Shown here piece by piece: positions 26,837 through 35,156 of a DNA stretch of 64,000 bases. The notes under the pieces are model-generated. The model did not search any database. It had not been told where the DNA came from and saw nothing but the letters and a program-made list of their open reading frames with translations. Each line of letters opens with the position of its first letter. Within the stretch, counting starts at the first letter, position 1. The stretch covers positions 998,732 through 1,062,731 of the forward strand of contig NZ_FRBL01000001.1 in the NCBI RefSeq assembly GCF_900142605.1, read 5' to 3'. The translations under genes were made by a program, and so were the position numbers. This DNA is from Chitinophaga jiangningensis. Its GTDB lineage: Bacteria > Bacteroidota > Bacteroidia > Chitinophagales > Chitinophagaceae.

Positions 26837-27190
26837 CTATTGCTGTTTATAATGGGCCCGCACCTCTTTCACCAACCCTTCCTCATTCAGCACCATCATC
26901 TCCGCACTCAAACTATTATTGATACTCTTGTAATATAACACCACCGAACCTACGCCTTCAAGTATATGATATAACTCAAAATGTAAATCCGGATAAGCCG
27001 CCAGTCCCCGCAGAAAGTAAGCACGCAACGCCTCCTTCCCGGATAACCGGCCACTTGGTTCATTGTTTAACCGCTGCACTACAGGGGAGTAAAACTCAAT
27101 ATCCTCCGCATAGTGCGACATAATCTCTTCTATATCATGTGAATTCCAGGCAGCCACCCAGGCTTGTCCAAATGCTTGTTTGTCCGTCAT
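26837..27190 (-). CDS. NTF2-like/SnoaL-like protein
   Basis: From the ATG at 27190 this is 117 residues: AFGQAWVAAWNSHDIEEIMSHYAEDIEFYSP followed by GKEALRAYFLRGLAAYPDLHFEL and four beta strands. This is the cone-shaped NTF2/SnoaL fold used for small-molecule isomerases, hydrolases and binding proteins. A longer frame adds eight residues with no family similarity, so the ATG is preferred. The next gene upstream is an AraC regulator on the same strand, which may control it. Substrate unknown. Confidence 0.75.
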   Translation of the reverse strand: MTDKQAFGQAWVAAWNSHDIEEIMSHYAEDIEFYSPVVQRLNNEPSGRLSGKEALRAYFLRGLAAYPDLHFELYHILEGVGSVVLYYKSINNSLSAEMMVLNEEGLVKEVRAHYKQQ

Positions 27191-27258
27191 CTTTTTTTGA
27201 TTACAAAGTACCATTCACGACTGAAGTGCCATTGGCTAAAAAGCTCATTTTCTCCTTA

Positions 27259-28113
27259 TCAAGCCCCAAGGCCTTGATCACATCCCTTATTCATTCGCCA
27301 CGCCACCGGCGTAACGCCGTATTGTTTCCTGAACAACCGGTAAAAATGCGATACATCCGAAAACCCAGTGCTATACGCGATATCCCGCACCGGCTCCTGC
27401 CCCGAACGCAGCAACAAACCCGCACGCTGCAATCGCATCTTCCAGATCCACTCCATGGGCCCACAACCATATAATGCCCTGAACCGGCGCTTGAGTGTAG
27501 CCACACTCATGCAGCCTGCCCGGGCCAGGTCTTCCATCTCCCTGATATCAGATATGCCTGTGCTCAACTGTTCCATCAACGGGTCCATACGGGATTGCGA
27601 AAGCCGCTGTAGCATTGCCGCCAAAGCACTGTGCGACCGCAATTCACGCCATATGCGCGACTGCCACTCCCGCGGATGAAGGTTCACCCCGGATTTGTTG
27701 AGCAATGCAGATAAAACGCCCTTTAGCAGTGCCTGGCAATTACCGCCAGGCAGCAATTGCATCTCTCCCGAAACAAAAGAAGAATAACGTACCGGAGTAG
27801 TGGTAATGACCTCATCAGGGATTATAACATTTAAACTGCTGAAACCCTCGCCAGCATGCAAAATTTCAGAACTTACCAGTGAGCCTGCAGGGATCACCAG
27901 GATATCCCCCTGCCGTAAGTGAATCACCCTGTTGCCGCAATACATCCGTTTTTCCCCGGCAGTCACCAGATTCACCACCGTATCCGGCACCAGCAATTCA
28001 TGCACCACGGCACTGGTATACATGCTGAAGGCCGCCCAGTCGCGGCCTTCAAATTGTTCAGTATTGATATACGACTGCCCACTTAAACTAAAACTCGTAT
28101 AGCGGCTGTACAT
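27259..28113 (-). CDS. AraC family transcriptional regulator
   Basis: This 284-residue protein has a cupin-like N-terminal sensing part (about 25-110: YCGNRVIHLRQGDILVIPAGSLVSSE) and a C-terminal AraC double helix-turn-helix (about 180-275: MEDLARAGCMSVATLKRRFRALYG, then VRDIAYSTGFSDVSHFYRLFRKQYGVTP), where GFSDVSHFYRLFR is the signature. It is 11 bp downstream of the MBL-fold gene on the same strand and may be cotranscribed with it. Confidence 0.9.
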   Translation of the reverse strand: MYSRYTSFSLSGQSYINTEQFEGRDWAAFSMYTSAVVHELLVPDTVVNLVTAGEKRMYCGNRVIHLRQGDILVIPAGSLVSSEILHAGEGFSSLNVIIPDEVITTTPVRYSSFVSGEMQLLPGGNCQALLKGVLSALLNKSGVNLHPREWQSRIWRELRSHSALAAMLQRLSQSRMDPLMEQLSTGISDIREMEDLARAGCMSVATLKRRFRALYGCGPMEWIWKMRLQRAGLLLRSGQEPVRDIAYSTGFSDVSHFYRLFRKQYGVTPVAWRMNKGCDQGLGA

Positions 28114-28124
28114 ATCATATTATT

Positions 28125-28874
28125 TTATTCAAACCTCGCGGTTGGTTGTTTAACGTCATGGTAGAACATAAATGTCCAGCCTTCTTTTTTACCACGCTCC
28201 AGGAACTCCTGACGCAATTCCATACTGCGTTTACCATCATAATCATACTTGGCAGCGAAGCGGTTTTTCATCTGGGAAATCTGAGGGGCTACATCTCCAC
28301 CAAAAAATACTTTATCCTCCCCGTCATCAACCAGAAAAACCTGGTGATAAGGACAGTGCCCGCCGGTAACTTCGTAATGGATATACCCATCGATGGTGCC
28401 ATTGCCGGTGGTAAACACAATATTATCACGCTGCTGCAAAATCACAATATCTTCTGAATGATAGGATTTGCCCGCATGCTCAAGGGCATACAGCATCTCC
28501 TCGTTATTCACATAATAGGTAGCACTGGGAAAAGAAAGCGTACGCTCTCCGGTAATTGGGTCTACCGACGAAATGCCGCCGGAGTGATCCTTATGCAAAT
28601 GGCTCATCATTACCTTGGTGATCTCCATTGGATTAATCCCTTCGTTGATCAGGTTCTGGTGGATCTGCATCACGCCATCGTTGTTGCGAAAGCCCAAGCC
28701 AGCATCAAACAGGATATAATCCCTGTCAGTAATTACCAGAAATGGCTGAATCTCTACCAGGAGCGAGCCATGTGGCCTGTCCTGCATCTTGTCTGTCTCC
28801 AGGTTAAATGGAGTGAATTGCTTGGTTCCGTCTACGGTAAATGACCCTTCGGATAATGGTATAATACGTGCCAT
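28125..28874 (-). CDS. MBL-fold metallohydrolase
   Basis: A 249-residue metallo-beta-lactamase fold protein: metal motif HLHKDH (H92, H94, D96, H97), later GGHCPYHQVF and GGDVAPQ with further ligands, and a C-terminal YHDVK. There is no signal peptide, so it is cytoplasmic. Family members hydrolyse lactones, thioesters and other esters; the architecture resembles quorum-quenching lactonases and general hydrolases, but the substrate cannot be named. The -7 element lies only 4 bp before the ATG. Confidence 0.88.
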   Translation of the reverse strand: MARIIPLSEGSFTVDGTKQFTPFNLETDKMQDRPHGSLLVEIQPFLVITDRDYILFDAGLGFRNNDGVMQIHQNLINEGINPMEITKVMMSHLHKDHSGGISSVDPITGERTLSFPSATYYVNNEEMLYALEHAGKSYHSEDIVILQQRDNIVFTTGNGTIDGYIHYEVTGGHCPYHQVFLVDDGEDKVFFGGDVAPQISQMKNRFAAKYDYDGKRSMELRQEFLERGKKEGWTFMFYHDVKQPTARFE

Positions 28875-28878
28875 TGAA

Positions 28879-28886
28879 CAAAGATA
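28879..28886 (-). promoter_or_regulatory. Putative promoter -7 element almost touching the start codon
   Basis: Reads TATCTTTG on the minus strand, exact TAnnTTTG, with only 4 bp between it and the MBL-fold ATG. If it is used, the mRNA would be leaderless or nearly so. Confidence 0.4.
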
Positions 28887-28899
28887 CTAAGTAGTTTGA

Positions 28900-28979
28900 T
28901 CCGATTTATATCACCACCTGCGGTGGTGGTATAAATCGGAAGAGGGGAAGGCACCAACGGTGCTTTCCCCTCTTCCGAT
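28900..28979. repeat. Tandem hairpin element with shared middle arm
   Basis: Hairpin 1: 28900-28918 with 28922-28940, 18 of 19 pairs plus one G-T, loop TGC. Hairpin 2: 28935-28955 with 28959-28979, 20 of 21 plus one G-T, loop AAC. Segment 28935-28940 belongs to both. It lies 13 bp after the rodA stop. Confidence 0.88.
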
Positions 28980-28992
28980 AAAAAATAAAATC

Positions 28993-30279
28993 TTATCTCA
29001 GAACCATCTGCCTGTCTGCATCCAGTCGAAGCATAATAAATATTAACATGGTAAACGCCAGCAAGGAGCTACCTCCATAACTCACCAGTGGGAGCGGGAT
29101 ACCGATCACCGGCGCCAGACCTATCGTCATCGAGATGTTGATGGCCAGGTGGAAGAAAATAATACTGGCTACCCCATAGGCATAGACTCGCGTGAATGTC
29201 GATCGCTGTCGCTCCGCCACGTGGATAATCCGGAAGAGCAGGGCCACATAGATGGCGATAAACAGTACACTACCAACAAAACCAAAGTCTTCCCCGATGG
29301 TACAGAAGATGAAGTCAGTACTTTGTTCCGGTACGAAGTCGAAACGGGTTTGGGTTCCTTTCAGGTAACCTTTCCCCCAGAAGCCCCCCGAGCCAATAGC
29401 AATCATACTCTGGCGGGTATTATAGGTTGCTTTCGGATCGTTTTCTTTACCCAGCATTACCTCAATACGGCGCACCTGGTAGTCCTTCAGGACTTTTGTA
29501 AAAGCAAACGGCACTATAAACATTACGAAGAGCGAGCAGAAACCGTAGATACCAAGGATGACCAGGAGCCGGCTCCGCTTTCGTTTTATCTCACGCCGGC
29601 TAAAGTATATGACCAGCGCGGTGATGACCGAGAAGATAATAAACAGTATCATTTTATCCACCAGCAGGGCAGATAATACCAACACGATGCCCGAGAAGGC
29701 TATTACTAACAGTACTCCCGGCAGGCCTTCGCGGTACATTACCAGGAAGAAGGAGAAGTATACCAGTGCCAGCCCTGTTTCTGACTGCAGGATGATGATA
29801 CCTGCGGGCACCAGTGCAATAGCAGCTGCAATAAGCCTGGAGCGGAGTTTATTAAAGTCTGTTTCCTGTGAGCTGAGATATTTGGCAAGGGCCAGGTTGG
29901 TACATAGCTTGGTCAGCTCGGCCGGTTGGAACTGGAAACCTCCGAGTACCAGCCAGGAATGCGAGCCTTTTACATCTTTACCTATCCCCAATACTAATAG
30001 CAGCAACAATATCCCAAATGCATAAACCAGGTTGGCTGTGGCAGTAAAGAACTTACTGTCGGTCAGCCATATGACCGATGCTACAACAATAGAAATACCG
30101 AACCACATCAGCTGCCTGGAATAGTTTTTATTCAGGTGGATGATGTTTTGCCAGATATTGTCATCTCCTCTGTACTCCGCAGCAAAAATGGACATCAATC
30201 CGATGATCACCAATGCCAGGTACAGGCCAACTATTGGCCAGTCGATCCCTTGCGTCAATTTGGTTTGCGGGCGGTTCAT
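28993..30279 (-). CDS. rodA: Rod shape-determining protein RodA (SEDS peptidoglycan polymerase)
   Basis: This 428-residue polytopic membrane protein has the SEDS signatures: WLVLGGFQFQPAELTKL, SETGLALVYFSFFLVMYREG, and the C-terminal IGLAPVIGIPLPLVSYGGSSLL. SEDS proteins polymerise glycan strands together with a class B PBP, here the mrdA gene immediately upstream. It is the last gene of the minus-strand mreB-mreC-mreD-mrdA-rodA block. Confidence 0.95.
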   Translation of the reverse strand: MNRPQTKLTQGIDWPIVGLYLALVIIGLMSIFAAEYRGDDNIWQNIIHLNKNYSRQLMWFGISIVVASVIWLTDSKFFTATANLVYAFGILLLLLVLGIGKDVKGSHSWLVLGGFQFQPAELTKLCTNLALAKYLSSQETDFNKLRSRLIAAAIALVPAGIIILQSETGLALVYFSFFLVMYREGLPGVLLVIAFSGIVLVLSALLVDKMILFIIFSVITALVIYFSRREIKRKRSRLLVILGIYGFCSLFVMFIVPFAFTKVLKDYQVRRIEVMLGKENDPKATYNTRQSMIAIGSGGFWGKGYLKGTQTRFDFVPEQSTDFIFCTIGEDFGFVGSVLFIAIYVALLFRIIHVAERQRSTFTRVYAYGVASIIFFHLAINISMTIGLAPVIGIPLPLVSYGGSSLLAFTMLIFIMLRLDADRQMVLR

Positions 30280-30315
30280 TATCTGTTTATCTGTTTGTGC
30301 GTTTATGGGTTATTG

Positions 30316-32250
30316 TTATGGTCTTTTTTTGATAACGGTACTGTTAAGTGAGTCGAGTTTGGATTTAGCTCTCATAGCTTCCGGAATGGTCACTGTTTCC
30401 AGTACGGTTTTCAGGATTGCCTGCCTTCTGGGATTGGAAGAGATGGAATCTTTCAGGTATTTCTCAATCATCAGAGAGGCAATAGGCGCGGCATACTTAG
30501 CACCAAATCCGGAACGTTCAACGATCACGCAGATGGCGATCTTAGGATTTTCCGCCGGGGCAAATGCCACGAACTGCGCATGGTTAGGCATTTTGGTACG
30601 CTTACCATCTACGATGGCGTAGTTTTCCGCGGTACCTGTTTTACCTCCCATGGTTATTCCTTCAATTTGTGCCCCACGACCAGTACCACTTTCGATTACG
30701 TCAGTCATACCGTGGATTACGGCACTGTAGGCGGTATCAGAAATGTGAGCTACCACATGGCGCTCTTTGTATTTATCCAGCAGGTGGGTGTTGTCGTTAT
30801 CAATACTTTTCACGAAGTGCGGGATAAAGAAAGAACCTCTGTTGGACACGATACACATGGCGTTGGCCATCTGCAGCGGGGTGGTTTCCACCTCACCCTG
30901 GCCGATACCGAGGAATACGTTGGTACAGGAGTTCCAGGAGCCTTTATATTTAGCGTCGTAGTATTTTTTATCAGGGATACGGCCCGGTCTCTCACTGGGG
31001 ATATCCACACCAATCTTATGTCCGAAGCCGAAGTTGTTCATATAATCGGCCCATTTCTGCATACCACCTACGCGAATACCACCCCATTTTGCGGCGTCTA
31101 CACTGAGCCGGTAGGTATGGGAGAAGTACGAGTTACAGGAGTGGGACAAGGCCAGGCGTAGATTAGCAGCGTGCCCAGCGTCATGGTGTTCGCATTTGAT
31201 AGGCCGGCCGCAGCCATAGTAGGCACCACCGCAAGGGTAGCCGGTGCTCGGCGTGATCACGCCTTCATCCAGTCCCACCAGTGCAATCATTGGTTTAAAG
31301 GTGGATCCTGGCGGGTATTGCGCCTGGATGGCACGGTTAAACAGCGGCAGGGTGGTATCCTGGTACAGCCGGTTGAAGTTAGCGCTTCTGTAGGAGCCGG
31401 TGAGCAGGTTTGGATCGAAGCTCGGGCCGCTGACCATGGCGAGGATACCGCCATCGGAAGGGTCAATGGCTACTATGCTACCGATTTTCCCGTGCATGAG
31501 TTTTTCACCGAGTGCCTGTAGTTCTATATCCAGGGAGAGACGTAAGTTTTTCCCCGCAACGGCTGCACTGTCAAACTCTCCGTTTTCGTATGGGCCTTGT
31601 GGCCTGTTAAGGTTGTCTTTAACGAGATACTGGATTCCACGCTGTCCCATCAGCACGCTTTCATATGTTTTTTCCAGCCCGGTGAAACCGAGATAGTCGC
31701 CGGAGTTATACGAAGCGTAGTTGGAGTCTTTCAGCATGGTAGGCGAAATCTCAGCGATATATCCGAGGATATTAGCGCCGGCGCCGTATGGATAGGAGCG
31801 TATTTGTCGGGGTATGAGTTCAAAACCTGGCTGGAAGAGGTACATGCTTTCCTGAAGTTGCCCATATACTTCGGCTGGCAGGAGAGACATGAACACGGTT
31901 TGTCGTACAGGACCATTTTTCTTGATACAGTCGGCGATTTTCTTTTTGAATTCTTCCTTATCGATTTTGAGGATGGTGCACATGTAGGCGGTATCGATAT
32001 TCTTTACGCTTCTGGGAGTTACTACCAGGTCGTATAGTACATCGTTACTGAGGATGGCTCTCCCTTTACGGTCGTAGATGATACCGCGGCTCGGGTAAAC
32101 CACTTTTCTGAGTACGGCGTTGGCATCCGCGAGTTTCGCGTATTTCTTTTCCACCACCTGCAGAAAGAACAATCGGACAATGATAATAGACATCATGCCG
32201 AGTATGATCAATTGAATTACTCTTCTCCTGGGCTGATTAAAAACAGACAT
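30316..32250 (-). CDS. mrdA: Penicillin-binding protein 2 (class B, elongasome transpeptidase)
   Basis: At 644 residues this fits PBP2. It has an N-terminal membrane anchor (about 12-32), the PBP dimer region (RGIIYDRKGRAILSNDV) and transpeptidase motifs PPGSTFKP with S316 as acylated serine, SHSCN and KTGT at 537-540 (GGKTGTAEN). It cross-links the glycan made by RodA, encoded 36 bp downstream. The -7 element at 32270 suggests it can be transcribed independently of mreBCD. Confidence 0.95.
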   Translation of the reverse strand: MSVFNQPRRRVIQLIILGMMSIIIVRLFFLQVVEKKYAKLADANAVLRKVVYPSRGIIYDRKGRAILSNDVLYDLVVTPRSVKNIDTAYMCTILKIDKEEFKKKIADCIKKNGPVRQTVFMSLLPAEVYGQLQESMYLFQPGFELIPRQIRSYPYGAGANILGYIAEISPTMLKDSNYASYNSGDYLGFTGLEKTYESVLMGQRGIQYLVKDNLNRPQGPYENGEFDSAAVAGKNLRLSLDIELQALGEKLMHGKIGSIVAIDPSDGGILAMVSGPSFDPNLLTGSYRSANFNRLYQDTTLPLFNRAIQAQYPPGSTFKPMIALVGLDEGVITPSTGYPCGGAYYGCGRPIKCEHHDAGHAANLRLALSHSCNSYFSHTYRLSVDAAKWGGIRVGGMQKWADYMNNFGFGHKIGVDIPSERPGRIPDKKYYDAKYKGSWNSCTNVFLGIGQGEVETTPLQMANAMCIVSNRGSFFIPHFVKSIDNDNTHLLDKYKERHVVAHISDTAYSAVIHGMTDVIESGTGRGAQIEGITMGGKTGTAENYAIVDGKRTKMPNHAQFVAFAPAENPKIAICVIVERSGFGAKYAAPIASLMIEKYLKDSISSNPRRQAILKTVLETVTIPEAMRAKSKLDSLNSTVIKKRP

Positions 32251-32269
32251 GCAATTGTTGTAGCTTTTG

Positions 32270-32277
32270 CAAATTTA
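32270..32277 (-). promoter_or_regulatory. Putative internal promoter -7 element before mrdA
   Basis: Reads TAAATTTG on the minus strand, exact TAnnTTTG, 19 bp before mrdA and in the 68-bp gap after mreD. Confidence 0.4.
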
Positions 32278-32318
32278 AACCTTCAATTGATCCTACGATC
32301 AGCCATATATGATTTCCG

Positions 32319-32828
32319 TTATTTTCTCGAAAAGAATAACATTTCGTAAAGAATAATGAGGAAAAGGCTGGCTGCGGAGGATAAAATAATTTTCAGCAAC
32401 AGGTATAACGGGTTGGCAAAGCCGAATACTTCTAATGTGAAGTAAACAGCGTGATGCAGAAATACCAGGATGGCTGCATAGATCAGGAATTGGGACACGC
32501 CCATGCTGGTCATGGACGGGGTTTTCTGGGTAGTTTCGAAACCTCCCTGCGGCGAGAGTACGTTGATGATAAACGGGCGCAGGTAGGCAATAAACACGCA
32601 TGCTGCGGCGTGCATACCCATGGTATTCATAAACATATCGAGGGAGAGGCCCATCAGCAAACCCAGCAGCAGTAAGGCGGGGCGTGGGAGATTGAAGGGC
32701 AGTGCCAGGATAAACAGCATGTATATATACGGACTAACCAGCTGATGCAGCAGGATTTCGTTCAGGACGAATACCTGGATCAGCAACAGCAGCACAAATC
32801 GGATAATATTTCTTAACAGTATACTCAT
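32319..32828 (-). CDS. mreD: Rod shape-determining protein MreD
   Basis: A 169-residue protein with five or six hydrophobic spans (FVLLLLIQVFVLNEILL, IYMLFILALPFNLP, LLLLGLLMGLSLDMFMNTMGMHAAACVFIAYLRPF), matching MreD in length and in the GLSLDMFMNTxGMHA motif. It overlaps mreC by 4 bp, so the two are translationally linked. It is the membrane link of the elongasome. Confidence 0.9.
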   Translation of the reverse strand: MSILLRNIIRFVLLLLIQVFVLNEILLHQLVSPYIYMLFILALPFNLPRPALLLLGLLMGLSLDMFMNTMGMHAAACVFIAYLRPFIINVLSPQGGFETTQKTPSMTSMGVSQFLIYAAILVFLHHAVYFTLEVFGFANPLYLLLKIILSSAASLFLIILYEMLFFSRK

Positions 32829-33712
32829 TTAATCAGCTTGTAAGTCGAGTCTTCCAAACTTTGTTGTTCGTCTTTCAGCAGGTTCTCGATCACGTAAACG
32901 TATTGCAGGTTATAGAAGTTGGTAGCCAGCTTCAGCTTAACCGGGCGAGAGGTGCTGGATTTATCGCCGCGCAGGTATCCTACGATATATCCGATGGGGA
33001 TATTTTCGGGGAAGAGGGCGGAGAAGCCACTGGTAACCACGGTATCGCCTTTATGCATGACGGCACTTTTAGGGATATCGCGGAGGGTAGCATATTCAGG
33101 ATCATCGCCATCCCAGTGTACGGAGCCCATTTCCTTACCATGTTGCAATCTGGCGCTGATGGATACGGAATTGGATTTAGACAGGAGGGAGAGGATGACT
33201 GCATAGTTATCGCTAACGCTGCGCACCACACCAACTACGCCACTGGAGCTGATCACGCCCATATTGGGGCGGATGCCCTGTTTGCTGCCGCGGTGGATGG
33301 TGATATAGTTCATTGGCTTATTCAGTGAGTTGTTCACTACTTTGGCCGCTGAGTAGTTGTATTTGCGTATTTCCGTGCTGATCACCTTACGGGTACTATC
33401 ATCGCTGTATTTGCGGATGGTATCGATTTTAACCCCGTTGGTGGTGGTAATACTATCGAAGCTGCTTGCGATGGCATTGTGCAGGCGGGTATTTTCGGCT
33501 ACGAGGCTATCGTTGGTGGCTTTGAGGTGGAAGTAGTACTGAACGTTGTTGTATTTGTCGTACAGCTTTCCGCTAATGCTATTGGCGGAGTTAATGTAGG
33601 CGGTACGCTGAAAGCTGTTGTTTTGAAAGACCAATACAATACAAATCACTTCCAGCAGCAGAAATAAGAAGAAGTTGAAATATCGCCTTAAGAAAATGAT
33701 TAGGTTTCGCAC
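32825..33712 (-). CDS. mreC: Rod shape-determining protein MreC
   Basis: This 295-residue protein has one N-terminal membrane span (about 12-28), a coiled-coil stretch (about 55-90) and the MreC beta-barrel domain (AKVVNNSLNKPMNYITIHRGSKQGIRPNMGVISSSGVVGVV, then TVVTSGFSALFPENIPIGYIVG). MreC is the periplasmic scaffold that activates PBP2. It begins 73 bp after mreB, a gap filled by a quasi-palindrome. Confidence 0.93.
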   Translation of the reverse strand: MRNLIIFLRRYFNFFLFLLLEVICIVLVFQNNSFQRTAYINSANSISGKLYDKYNNVQYYFHLKATNDSLVAENTRLHNAIASSFDSITTTNGVKIDTIRKYSDDSTRKVISTEIRKYNYSAAKVVNNSLNKPMNYITIHRGSKQGIRPNMGVISSSGVVGVVRSVSDNYAVILSLLSKSNSVSISARLQHGKEMGSVHWDGDDPEYATLRDIPKSAVMHKGDTVVTSGFSALFPENIPIGYIVGYLRGDKSSTSRPVKLKLATNFYNLQYVYVIENLLKDEQQSLEDSTYKLIK

Positions 33713-33724
33713 AAGCGCGCTAGA

Positions 33725-33781
33725 ATTTTGAGATGTATTGATTTAGGGTAACAGGAGTGCTGTTACCCTAAATCTCAAAAT
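33725..33781. repeat. Quasi-palindrome between mreB and mreC
   Basis: An upper perfect stem (33740-33753 with 33761-33774, loop of 7) plus a lower stem (33725-33734 with 33772-33781). The right arm is continuous while the left arm contains 8 extra bases (33735-33742), so the two stems compete for 33772-33774. No T run follows on the minus strand, so it looks like an intercistronic hairpin rather than a terminator. Confidence 0.8.
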
Positions 33782-33785
33782 AGGT

Positions 33786-34808
33786 TTATTGCATCAGGAA
33801 CGGATATTTACCCACATGCTTCAGTGCGATGCCGGTACCTCTCACTACTGCACGCAGTGGATCGTCGGCAACATGCACAGGCAATTTGATTTTTTGGGCG
33901 AGGCGTTTATCCAGGCCACGGAGCAGCGCACCGCCACCGGTCAGGTAAAGTCCTCTGCGGTAAATATCTGATGCCAGCTCAGGAGGCGTTGTTTCCAGCG
34001 CTTTCAGGATGGCTTCCTCAATTTTAAAGATAGATTTGTCCAGTGCTTCGGCGATTTCCTGGTAAGATACCATGATCTGTTTAGGAATACCTGTCACCAG
34101 GTCACGACCATTAACCGGGATGTCATCAGGTGGGTTATCCAGCTCTTTCAGGGCTGACCCGATGTGAATTTTGATCTGCTCAGCGGTTCTTTCACCGATC
34201 AGCAGGGAGTGATAGCGGCGGAGTGCTTCCATGATATCAGCGGTGAACTCGTCACCGGCGATACGAATACTTTGGTCACAAACAATACCGGCTAATGCGA
34301 TAACGGAGATACCGGTGGTACCACCTCCGATATCGATAATCATGTTACCCACAGGCTCTTCTACGTCGATGCCAATACCCAGGGCCGCTGCCATTGGTTC
34401 ATGAATGAGGTAAACTTCTTTGGCTCCCGCCTGTTCGGCAGAGTCACGTACGGCTCTCTTTTCCACCTCAGTAATACTGGAAGGAATGCAGATCACCATT
34501 CGCCAGCTTGGAGCAAACAAAGGTTTCTTAGGGTAAATCATTTTTATCAGTTCCCTGATCATGCCCTCTGCGGCGTTGAAGTCCGCAATAACACCATCTT
34601 TCAGGGGACGTATAGTACGAAGATATTCGTGAGTTTTTTCGTGCATCATCATGGCCTTCTTACCAACCGCCACAATTTTGCCGCTAGCCCGTTCTATCGC
34701 TACAATGGAAGGCTCGTCCACAACCACTTGGTCATTATGTATTATCAGCGTGTTAGCTGTACCTAGATCAATCGCGATTTCCTGCGTTAAAAAATTAAAA
34801 AATCCCAT
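33786..34808 (-). CDS. mreB: Rod shape-determining protein MreB (actin-like)
   Basis: A 340-residue actin-fold protein: phosphate-1 EIAIDLGTANTLI, phosphate-2 IDIGGGTTGISVIAL, adenosine motif LTGGGALLRGLDK, and an N-terminal hydrophobic segment (MGFFNFL) suited to membrane binding. The ATG at 34808 is chosen over a TTG 15 bp upstream. It directs side-wall synthesis for rod shape and heads the mre/mrd/rodA block. Confidence 0.96.
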   Translation of the reverse strand: MGFFNFLTQEIAIDLGTANTLIIHNDQVVVDEPSIVAIERASGKIVAVGKKAMMMHEKTHEYLRTIRPLKDGVIADFNAAEGMIRELIKMIYPKKPLFAPSWRMVICIPSSITEVEKRAVRDSAEQAGAKEVYLIHEPMAAALGIGIDVEEPVGNMIIDIGGGTTGISVIALAGIVCDQSIRIAGDEFTADIMEALRRYHSLLIGERTAEQIKIHIGSALKELDNPPDDIPVNGRDLVTGIPKQIMVSYQEIAEALDKSIFKIEEAILKALETTPPELASDIYRRGLYLTGGGALLRGLDKRLAQKIKLPVHVADDPLRAVVRGTGIALKHVGKYPFLMQ

Positions 34809-35077
34809 TGTTGATACGGTCAAAAATTAGAATGCAAAAATGAATAATTCCAACGAATATACGATGCAAAAAATGGATATTCCTGCAATAATACGGCTAA
34901 ATATTAAAAAATCTTATTTGTTGTATAAACGGTATAGTAACTGCTCTCTTTAAGTACCGATCAATCAGACGGATTTTTAATCCCGTTTTAATAACTCCGC
35001 TCTAAAATAACGCCTTACCGCTCCGCTTTCTCTTGATAAATATAACAGCCCTCCCTTTGCTGCCCCCGATTATTTTA
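34809..35077. other. Non-coding A+T-rich upstream region of mreB
   Basis: About 270 bp with no plausible gene on either strand. On the minus strand TAATTTTTG (34821-34829) is one base longer than the -7 consensus and lies 12 bp before mreB, so the region probably holds the mreB promoter. Nothing else was recognised before the tandem hairpin at 35078. Confidence 0.5.
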
Positions 35078-35151
35078 CCGGAGCGAGGCACCACCCGCGG
35101 TGGTGCCTCGCTCCGGGCTTAAGGGTGGCCGAAGGCCACCCTTAAGCCCGG
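35078..35151. repeat. Tandem hairpin element with shared CCGG
   Basis: Two perfect 18-bp hairpins: 35078-35095 with 35099-35116 (loop CGC) and 35113-35130 with 35134-35151 (loop GAA). They share CCGG at 35113-35116. The element lies 5 bp after the purD stop. Confidence 0.9.
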
Positions 35152-35156
35152 ACTAT

